A stretch of DNA of 14,981 bases, from contig NZ_QULN01000019.1 of assembly GCF_003481705.1 (NCBI RefSeq), positions 1 to 14,981 on the forward strand. Reading direction: 5' to 3'. Shown piece after piece: positions 5,209 to 12,200 of this stretch. The position numbers and the translations under genes were made by a program. The notes under the pieces were generated by a model. That model worked only from the letters and a program-made list of their open reading frames with translations, did not search any database and had not been told where the DNA came from. The number at the start of each line of letters is the position of its first letter. Position 1 is the first letter of the stretch. Source of the DNA: Butyricicoccus sp. OM04-18BH (GTDB lineage Bacteria > Bacillota > Clostridia > Oscillospirales > Butyricicoccaceae).

Positions 5209-6618
5209 GTGAAGATCAAAAAATTTTGCGCGACCGCCACCCTGCTGGCAGCGGCGTGCGCAATGCAGGCCGGAGCGCTGGTGGCAGAAGCACCGGCAGC
5301 GACCGGAACTGCAACCCAGAGCACCGTAGGCGCGGCGGTTACATCAGCTACTCAGACAGCCAGCACCGATGCGGCCACCGGTGAGCTGCTGCCCAGCGAT
5401 GTGCAGACAAGCTCGGACGGCTTGCAGCTGAAGAAGATCTACGATGTGGGCAAAACCACCTCGCCGGATAAAATCCCGCAAGCGGATTTTGAGCGCGGCG
5501 GCTTCAAGTACACCTTTGAGGATCTTCTGAAAATCGAACTGCCGGAGATGGATCGCAAGGTTCATTCAGAAACGGTGACGGTCAGCTCCAGCAGCAATAA
5601 CACCAATGATGTGCTGTCGCTGCTGCCGAAAAGCAAATCCGTCAGCACAACAGACGGTTATACCGGCACAGCATATCTCGATATTTCCAGCATCTCCACT
5701 AAGGTTGCAGGTACGGAGAGCGTATCAAACGATTTGAGCGCTACTCGTGAATACCCCGGTATGACCGAAATGGATATGGAGAGCATCCCAAAGAGCATTA
5801 CGGAAAACGGACATACCCTGCGCTTTGCCGATGTGGAGTGGAAAGAAGCAAACGACGAAGCGGATAACTTCGGAACAGTTCAGACCACTTACACCGCTGT
5901 TGTAAACTATACCGGTACCGCGACCTCCAGCCGCACGACCGGCTATACAGTTACAGCTACCTATGCCGGTGAGGTATCTCGCCGGAACAACGAAGGTGTG
6001 CGCTACATTGCGGTTTACAACGGCACACCGATTGAAGAAATTCCGGCAATCCCGGAGGAAGAACAGGGACACGAGGAAGATCCGCCGGACTTAACCGGTC
6101 TGATCGACCCGGAGCAGCAGGACAACCAGAACGATGAACGCAAAGCGCCGTTGCTCAGTTGGGTGCTGTGTGCCATCTTTGGTATCTTGATGCTCCTGTT
6201 TGCGTTCCGGCCCCCGATGTGCCGCCGCATGATGCGGCAGATGCAGATGGGCGCGCAGGCTGTCCGCGAGAAAATCAACAATGAAACGGAGAGGATAAAA
6301 AGTGAAAGACAAGCAGAGGAAGAAAAGGAGCGTGAGCGCCAGCAGATTTTCGGACCGCTTGAAAAAGTCAAAGCCGCAATCCGAAACCGCCGGAAACGCA
6401 AGGGCGGCAAGCACAGTATCCCCGCACTCGCAGCTCCCGCAGAAGAAAAACAGTACGGCAACAGCGATGAAATCGCTGCTGAAAGCGCCGATGCAGTGGA
6501 CGAAACCGAGGATTACGCCGGTCTGGAAGATGTGGAGCCGGAGTTCTCTCAGCAGGACGCTCCTGTCCAGCGCGATGGCGCTGACGATGATGGCGAGTAC
6601 CCCGGCATTCGCCTCTAA
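5209..6618 (+). CDS. Secreted single-pass membrane protein of the transfer region
   Basis: A 469-residue protein of no family I can name. A signal peptide (KIKKFCATATLLAAACAMQA) ends near residue 25. An Ala/Thr/Ser-rich segment follows, then an extracellular region to about residue 312 with beta-rich Thr/Ser/Tyr stretches, and a Glu/Pro-rich stalk. One membrane helix spans about residues 315-333 (LLSWVLCAIFGILMLLFAF) and is followed by Arg/Lys-rich residues. The tail, about 135 residues, should be cytoplasmic: a charged coiled coil (NNETERIKSERQAEEEKERE), a basic patch and a strongly acidic end. The gene starts 15 nt after the PcfB-like gene. Its last 317 nt also encode the N-terminus of the sortase in another frame. 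A role in the transfer machinery or at the cell surface is inferred from neighbours only. The acidic C-terminal end might partly be a by-product of the overlap. Confidence 0.7.
   Translation: MKIKKFCATATLLAAACAMQAGALVAEAPAATGTATQSTVGAAVTSATQTASTDAATGELLPSDVQTSSDGLQLKKIYDVGKTTSPDKIPQADFERGGFKYTFEDLLKIELPEMDRKVHSETVTVSSSSNNTNDVLSLLPKSKSVSTTDGYTGTAYLDISSISTKVAGTESVSNDLSATREYPGMTEMDMESIPKSITENGHTLRFADVEWKEANDEADNFGTVQTTYTAVVNYTGTATSSRTTGYTVTATYAGEVSRRNNEGVRYIAVYNGTPIEEIPAIPEEEQGHEEDPPDLTGLIDPEQQDNQNDERKAPLLSWVLCAIFGILMLLFAFRPPMCRRMMRQMQMGAQAVREKINNETERIKSERQAEEEKERERQQIFGPLEKVKAAIRNRRKRKGGKHSIPALAAPAEEKQYGNSDEIAAESADAVDETEDYAGLEDVEPEFSQQDAPVQRDGADDDGEYPGIRL
6288..6294 (+). promoter_or_regulatory. 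Ribosome-binding site for the overlapping sortase start
   Basis: GGAGAGG lies 7 nt before GTG 6302, inside the preceding gene. It supports a sortase start far upstream of the sortase signal peptide. The later in-frame ATG codons at 6467, 6491 and 6530 have no comparable site. Confidence 0.6.
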
Positions 6619-7450
6619 CCTGACCTACAATTTTTCGGGTGCATCGGCTGGTAACTTTGGCAAGTCCACCTCGATTGACCCGGTAACGACGATTGGTGCG
6701 GATAGTGTCAACCGCGATATTTCCAAGAACAGCGCATTTATCCCGCCGGAATTCGGCTCGCCGCAGGCGGATATTCTCGGCACAGGTGAGCTGCTTACGC
6801 CGGATATTTCGGGCGTTGAGCCGATGTTCCCGCACTCCACGCAGGCGAATTTCGGTCAGACTGTCACCTCGAATGGTGCAATGTCGGGCGGCGGCGAGAT
6901 CATCATGCCGCCGGATGCGGAGAATACGACCGTATCCAGCGCGCCGATCTATGAGATCAGCACCGGTACGGGAGCTGTATCGGAAACCGACTCTCTCGGC
7001 GGCTATACAGGCGGCGGCGCAGATGCAGCCTACGGCTCCGGTTATACTTCTACCTCCGGTATGAAGTATTCGGACGGCAGTATCGGAAAGCTGTCTATTC
7101 CGTCCATCGGTGTAAACAAAAAGGTATACGACGGCGAAACCATTGCCAATATGCGGCTCGGTGCGGCACACTTTGAGGGTACAAGCGGCTGGGACGGCAA
7201 TGTCGCAATGTGCGGTCACAATCGCGGCAGCTACGGCTACTTCGGCAATATCCACACGCTGAAAAATGGTGATACAATCTCCTATACTACCATTTTCGGC
7301 ACGCGCACCTACAAGGTATACAGCGTTCGTAAGATTGCCAAGACCGATACAAGCGTACTTGACCCGTCCGATGCGAACATCATCACACTGATTACCTGCG
7401 TGCGTGATGTGCCCAGCCAGCGCTGGTGCGTACAGGCGATGGCAATTTAA
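6302..7450 (+). CDS. Sortase, class D-like
   Basis: A 382-residue sortase from GTG 6302 that should cut an LPxTG-type motif and join the protein to the cell wall or to another pilin. The catalytic domain is the last 120 or so residues: GKLSIPSIGVNKKVYDG, the histidine H306 in AMCGHNRGSYGYFGN, the cysteine C366 in ITLITCVRD and the arginine R374 in SQRWCVQA. The TLITC form and the short domain suggest class D rather than B, though this is by eye. A clear signal peptide sits internally at about residues 77-104 (TLLSSAMALTMMASTPAFA, cleavage before SN), preceded by about 76 basic residues. Starting at ATG 6530 would give a normal 306-residue sortase, but that ATG lacks a good ribosome-binding site. 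A Gly/Ser/Thr-rich linker (about 105-260) joins signal and enzyme. The likely substrate is the adhesin at 9235. Confidence 0.85.
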   Translation: MKDKQRKKRSVSASRFSDRLKKSKPQSETAGNARAASTVSPHSQLPQKKNSTATAMKSLLKAPMQWTKPRITPVWKMWSRSSLSRTLLSSAMALTMMASTPAFASNLTYNFSGASAGNFGKSTSIDPVTTIGADSVNRDISKNSAFIPPEFGSPQADILGTGELLTPDISGVEPMFPHSTQANFGQTVTSNGAMSGGGEIIMPPDAENTTVSSAPIYEISTGTGAVSETDSLGGYTGGGADAAYGSGYTSTSGMKYSDGSIGKLSIPSIGVNKKVYDGETIANMRLGAAHFEGTSGWDGNVAMCGHNRGSYGYFGNIHTLKNGDTISYTTIFGTRTYKVYSVRKIAKTDTSVLDPSDANIITLITCVRDVPSQRWCVQAMAI

Positions 7451-7548
7451 GCGGCTACCTAACAAAGTAACCTCGGCAGCGAGAAAGTCCGCTATATTGG
7501 ACATACCATGTGCTATTATAAAAATATGAAAAACCTCGTCAATAACAC

Positions 7549-7577
7549 TTGACAAATAATGGAAATTATGATATGAT
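7549..7577 (+). promoter_or_regulatory. Sigma-A promoter of the surface-protein operon
   Basis: TTGACA (7549-7554), a 17-nt spacer and TATGAT (7572-7577) make a nearly perfect sigma-A promoter. Transcription should begin near 7584, about 40 nt before the small membrane protein gene. It is the strongest promoter I see in the window. Confidence 0.88.
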
Positions 7578-7601
7578 ATAGTTGAAGAAATATAGCATAT
7601 C
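7570..7601. promoter_or_regulatory. Operator-like inverted repeat over the -10 box
   Basis: GATATGATATA (7570-7580) and TATAGCATATC (7591-7601) are 11-bp inverted arms with one mismatch and a 10-nt centre. The left arm covers the -10 box and the right arm lies just past the start of transcription, so a dimeric regulator bound here would block the promoter. No regulator gene is in the window. Confidence 0.6.
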
Positions 7602-7624
7602 ACAAATCGAAGGAGGCGGATTAT

Positions 7625-7912
7625 ATGAGGTATGTACGATGGAGAGCACCGGAGGTTGAAGCAGTAGATACTATAATGCTCGGTGGATTTGGACTTCTGC
7701 TCCTGATCCCGCATTTGATCCTGCTGCTCATCAAAACACGCTTTATCATTCCGGTGATTTATTCACTGATTGTTGATATTCACTTTCATGAATGGGAAGC
7801 AGCACATCATGTTCTGTCCAACAGAATTGAAATTGCGCTTATTGTGTTGGTGATCGTGTCGTGGATTGTAACGCTGGTTCGCACTATCAAGCGCCGCCTT
7901 GACAACCGATAA
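7625..7912 (+). CDS. Small membrane protein of unknown function
   Basis: A 95-residue protein that I do not recognise. Hydrophobic segments at about residues 18-37 (MLGGFGLLLLIPHLILLLIK), 40-52 (weaker, FIIPVIYSLIVDI) and 68-87 (IEIALIVLVIVSWIVTLVRT) suggest two or three membrane helices. Both ends are basic (RYVRWR at the start, KRRLDNR at the end), and a His-rich HFHEWEAAHH loop lies between the helices. A strong AAGGAGG ribosome-binding site (7610-7616) precedes the ATG by 8 nt. It is the first gene behind the consensus promoter, and the CAP-domain gene follows after 23 nt, so the two are probably co-transcribed. It could be a chaperone or holin-like helper for export, but nothing in the sequence proves this. 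Confidence 0.75.
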   Translation: MRYVRWRAPEVEAVDTIMLGGFGLLLLIPHLILLLIKTRFIIPVIYSLIVDIHFHEWEAAHHVLSNRIEIALIVLVIVSWIVTLVRTIKRRLDNR

Positions 7913-7935
7913 CCATTAAAGAGGAGGTTCTGACC

Positions 7936-9156
7936 ATGACCAAGAGGATTTTCGTAACTGCTATTGCTGCGGCGGTAATCGCGGCATCGCTGCCGACCGC
8001 AGGTGCAACAAACGCATTAACCGCTGTACCGACCAGCGCCAAGGGACAGGCCGTTTATGTTGGTTCGACCCGCGTGTATCCCACTGGCTATAACATCAAC
8101 GACAACAACTATTTCAAGCTGCGCGATGTTGGCAAGCTGGCAGGCTTTGGCGTAGACTGGAACGAGGATACGCGCACCGTCGAGATCAGCACTACGCGCA
8201 CTGCACCGGAGCTGACTGGAATTACAGATACCGCCGTAACTGGCGCGACCGCCAAGCCGACCGACCAGCGTATCACTGTGGACGGCAAGGAAGTCAGCAT
8301 GACAGCCTACAAGATCAAGGGCAACAACTATGTCAAGCTGCGCGACATTGGCAAGACCATCAATTTCGGTGTTTCCTTTAACATGGCTACCAAGGCGGTC
8401 AGCATCGACCCGAACGGTACTTATGTTGAGGAAGTCAAGCCGACACCCTCTACGCCCTCGGCTGCTGCAATTACCAAGTGGAACAGCACCATGGACGAGT
8501 TTAACGAGGAAATGATCCAGAACCACAGCGACAAGGACAAGCTGCTTGCTATCGCTGCCAAGTATGGCACGACCATTACCGGCAAGGCTAACGCCACCAC
8601 CGCTGATGTGATCTCCGCGCTGGAGAGCATGACCGGCGCGCCGGTTGATGCGATCTCGTTCGACGATAAGCCGGTAAGCCTGTATTGGGCAAAGCAGCTC
8701 CGCAAGGCGAATGGCGAAAACATTGTTGAGGTTGACCCGAACTTTGTACCGGTAACAGATGCCATGCTTCGCCAGTGGGAAAACGAAATGATTGATAGCA
8801 TCAATGCTGAACGAGCCAAAGCAGGATTGTCTGCATTAGCTAAAGATGATAATGTGATGAAACGCGCTCAAGCGTGGGCACAGCATCTTACCATTGAGTT
8901 TAGACACTCTACATGGTCGGAGGTTGAAGAATTTGCTAACAGCATTGGCGTAGATGCAAACAGTATTTCGGGCGGTGAAAACATCGTTGGCGGATGTTTT
9001 GTTGAGGATGATCCAGTAAAAACCGATATGGAGAAGTTTATGGCTTCCGCTGGTCACCGAGCCACTATTCTTGACAAGGACTTTACAAAAGTCGGTGTAG
9101 GATTTGCTGTGGCAGCTGATGGACGTAATATTTTCTGTACACAAAACTTCGCGTAA
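7936..9156 (+). CDS. Secreted stalk-domain plus CAP/SCP-domain protein
   Basis: A 406-residue exported protein with a signal peptide (TKRIFVTAIAAAVIAASLPTAGA, cleaved near residue 24). Two tandem copies of a copper-amine-oxidase-N-like stalk domain follow, about residues 30-88 and 104-160, each with a GYNINDNNYFKLRDVGKLAG-type core. A linker region spans about 170-275. The C-terminus (about 277-406) is a CAP/SCP domain (Pfam PF00188): INAERAKAGLSAL, H324 in FRHSTW, E348 in GENI and H374 in SAGHRATILD, the residues of the usual CAP metal or active site. CAP domains are found in secreted proteins of varied function; a wall-linked or adhesive role is likely but unproven. GAGGAGG lies 8 nt before the ATG. 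Codon use changes sharply near 8770, where the CAP domain begins. A terminator follows the gene. Confidence 0.88.
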   Translation: MTKRIFVTAIAAAVIAASLPTAGATNALTAVPTSAKGQAVYVGSTRVYPTGYNINDNNYFKLRDVGKLAGFGVDWNEDTRTVEISTTRTAPELTGITDTAVTGATAKPTDQRITVDGKEVSMTAYKIKGNNYVKLRDIGKTINFGVSFNMATKAVSIDPNGTYVEEVKPTPSTPSAAAITKWNSTMDEFNEEMIQNHSDKDKLLAIAAKYGTTITGKANATTADVISALESMTGAPVDAISFDDKPVSLYWAKQLRKANGENIVEVDPNFVPVTDAMLRQWENEMIDSINAERAKAGLSALAKDDNVMKRAQAWAQHLTIEFRHSTWSEVEEFANSIGVDANSISGGENIVGGCFVEDDPVKTDMEKFMASAGHRATILDKDFTKVGVGFAVAADGRNIFCTQNFA

Positions 9157-9178
9157 CATAATTTAATATGTGCTTTAG

Positions 9179-9212
9179 AGCGATTAGGTTTAATTCCCCT
9201 AATCGCTTTTTT
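9179..9212 (+). terminator. Rho-independent terminator after the CAP gene
   Basis: AGCGATTAGG (9179-9188) pairs perfectly with CCTAATCGCT (9198-9207) around a 9-nt loop and is followed by a T run to 9212. It stands just before the adhesin ribosome-binding site, AAGGAG at 9221. Confidence 0.88.
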
Positions 9213-9234
9213 ATTTGCAAAAGGAGATGAAAAA

Positions 9235-12200
9235 ATGAGAAAAAACTTCTTTAAGCGCACATTAGCAGGCGTTTTGTCTGCTGTGACGCTTTTCAGCAGC
9301 ATGGCGGTCAGTGTACCTACCGCATTCGCTGCGGAAGAAGATAACAAAGCATCGGCTATCGAGATCAAAGTAGGCGAAAACTACAATGTAGCCGACAAGG
9401 GCGTGAGCAAAGCGTGGTTTCAGCAGAATGGCGCACCGCGTAATGTCTGGCCTATGTTCACCAAAGCGTCGGACGGTACGGAAATCCGCGCATACTGCGC
9501 AGATCACGCCAAGGGCAATCCCGGTACAGGCGGCAAGCCGTACACCGTAACCGGGCAGGTCAAGGATATGCGTGTGTACGGCGTTGTTGTCAAGTCGGAC
9601 AGCCGTAACACTCTGAACACCTTTATCAGCGGTTCCAAGGTGCTTAACGCCGGTAACTTTACCGCAGATATGTATTTTTCTGCTTCGCAGGCTGCTATCT
9701 GGTGTGCGTTGGGTGATGCACAGATCGCGGCTAACAGCAAGTTCGGTATCACCTATCCCAGTTCCACCTCGCTCGGCTACCGTTCGTCCGGCAAGACGCT
9801 AAGTGCATCTACTACTTCTGAAGCACTTACTCTTTATGCCGCCATTGAGATGTTGAAATACGGCAATGAGTTTGACGGCGTTTGGGGCAGCAGCGGCAAG
9901 GGTCATGCTCCATGGGTCGGCAACACGATCAATTATACACCGGGCAGTGCAACCTACAATGCCGCCAATGCAAAGACCGGCTCGGTCGATCTGCCGAACG
10001 GTATTGTGAAGTCCGGTGTATTTGCCGAAAAGTCGATTGATGGTACAGATTATCTCGTGCTGCCGATGGCTGCGGCATCTGCAACTTTCGTTCGCAGCAA
10101 TCGTATCTTTGTGCGTGCATCCAATCTTCCGTCCGGCGCGTTCATCATGGACGAGGACGGCAACAAGAACGGCAGCGATGGCCTGCTGACACTGAGCAAG
10201 GTTCACAGCGACAAGACCTTGTATAAGAACGGCAATGATATGGCTTTCGGTCAGGTGTTTTACTTCTGTATCCCCAAATCTACTGCCGAACAGATGGACA
10301 CAGCAGGCACTAAGCTGTCTACTTCTTTCTTAACCAGCATGAATGTTGACCGCTACAATGTCTATGTCGCATCGACGAACAGCTCCGGTATTCAGCCTGT
10401 CATTTTGGTTGAACCGGCTGTTAAGCTGTCCAGTAATAAGTTGTCATTCAGTTCGACCACTGTCCCAAAAGATAAAGTAAAGCTGAAAGTCATGAAAACT
10501 GATAAGGACGGCGCTCCGTTGGATGGCTGTACTTTTCAGATTACCTATACTGATGCAGGTAAAGCACAGAATAAGACGGCAACAACAGATAGTAACGGTG
10601 AAGCAATCTTTACAGAATTACCAACTAACACAACCGTAACTGTCAAGGAAACCGCAGCACCGGAGGGTTACACCCTGCTCCCGTCCAAGACGGTCAATAC
10701 CGGCACCAAGGGCGGTCAGACGGTCGAGCTGAAGCTCGCTAACTCGGACGATCACACCTTTAAGGTTCACAAGATTTCGTCCGCAGACGGTCGCAACCTG
10801 ATGGGCGCTACCTTTGAGGTGCGCGGCATCGACAACAACTTCAAGCACACCTACACCACCGATGCGCTGGGCGAGTTTGAAATTCAAGGCCGCGACCTGC
10901 CGACCGGCTCTTTTGAGGTATACGAGATCGCCGCGCCGGAGGGTTACGCTACCGATGGTTCGGATATTCAGACCTTTGCATGGGATAACTCCAAGGACAT
11001 CGAGCTGTCCTTTAAGGACGCTCCGCGACCGGGCATCAAGATTTACAAGTTCGACAAGGAAACCAAGATGCCGCTGGAGGGCGCGACTTTCGAAATCCGC
11101 CGCGACGGTCAGGTACTTGCAACCGTAAAGACCGATGTAAACGGCAATGCCGGTCTGTACGATCTGCCCAAGGGATTTTATCAGGTAGTCGAAACCGAAC
11201 CGCCGCAGGGTTATCTCCGCGACGAGCAGGTACACGAGGTCTACATTGACCCGACCGCAGACCCGACGCAGCTCATCCGCGAAGTCGATGTTGCAAATAC
11301 AAAAAAATTATCCATCCGCATTGTGAAAATCGACAAGGAAACCAAGGTTCCGCTGTCCGGCTGGAAGTTTGATGTTTATTACAATGATGCGCATTTGACT
11401 ACGGTAACGACCAACCAGAACGGCGAAGCGATGGTCGAGAACCTGCAGCCCGGCACTTATCGCATCAAAGAAACCGGCGGCGATACTGAGCACTATAACA
11501 TGGATGCCGGTGAGCAGACGGTCGAGCTGGTTAAGGATCAGGCTGAAATTCCGACCCTGACCTTTGCCAATACCATCAAGAAGCATTTCGGTATTCTGAA
11601 AATCGACAGTGAAACCCACAAGCCGATTGAGGGCGTAACCTTTGCCATCTACAAGGACGGCAAGCTGCTCGGCAACTACACCACCGGCGCAGATGGTCGT
11701 ATCTGGCTTCCGTATGCAGAGCCGGGCACTTATCAGGCGCAGGAGGTCATCACCGACCCGAAGTATGTGCTGAATGCAAAGGTATTCACCATCGAAAACA
11801 ATTCCGAGTACCCGACGTTCTTCACTATTCCCAATGTAATGAAGAAGGATATTACCGTCACCAAGATTGACAAGGATACCGGTAAACCGTTGCAGGGTGT
11901 TGTTTTCCAAGGCTTCAAGGACGGTAAGAGCATTGGCTACTTTACCACCGGCGCGGACGGCAAGTTTACCATTCCGTATGCTGACAGCGGCACTTACACC
12001 TTCAAGGAGTATCACACGTTGGCGGGTTATGTGCTGAATAAGGAACCGATCACCATCGAGCATACGACGGACGGCAATGTTGATCTCGTAGTGGACAATA
12101 CCGTACAGAAGAAGTTCGAGGTCATCAAGGTGGACAGCCAGACCAAGCAGCCGCTGGCGGGTGTACAGTTTAAGATTTGGCGTGATGCAACTCTGCTCGG

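Noticed and set aside
7497..7522. TTGGAC followed by a TATTAT/TATAAA box as a second promoter upstream of 7549
   Set aside because: The spacers would be only 11-14 nt, too short; the TTGACA-N17-TATGAT promoter downstream explains the operon.
6368..7714. A 448-codon open frame on the - strand opposite the sortase
   Set aside because: It crosses the promoter region and the sortase motifs in antisense; the product is Arg/Cys-rich and unlike any family.
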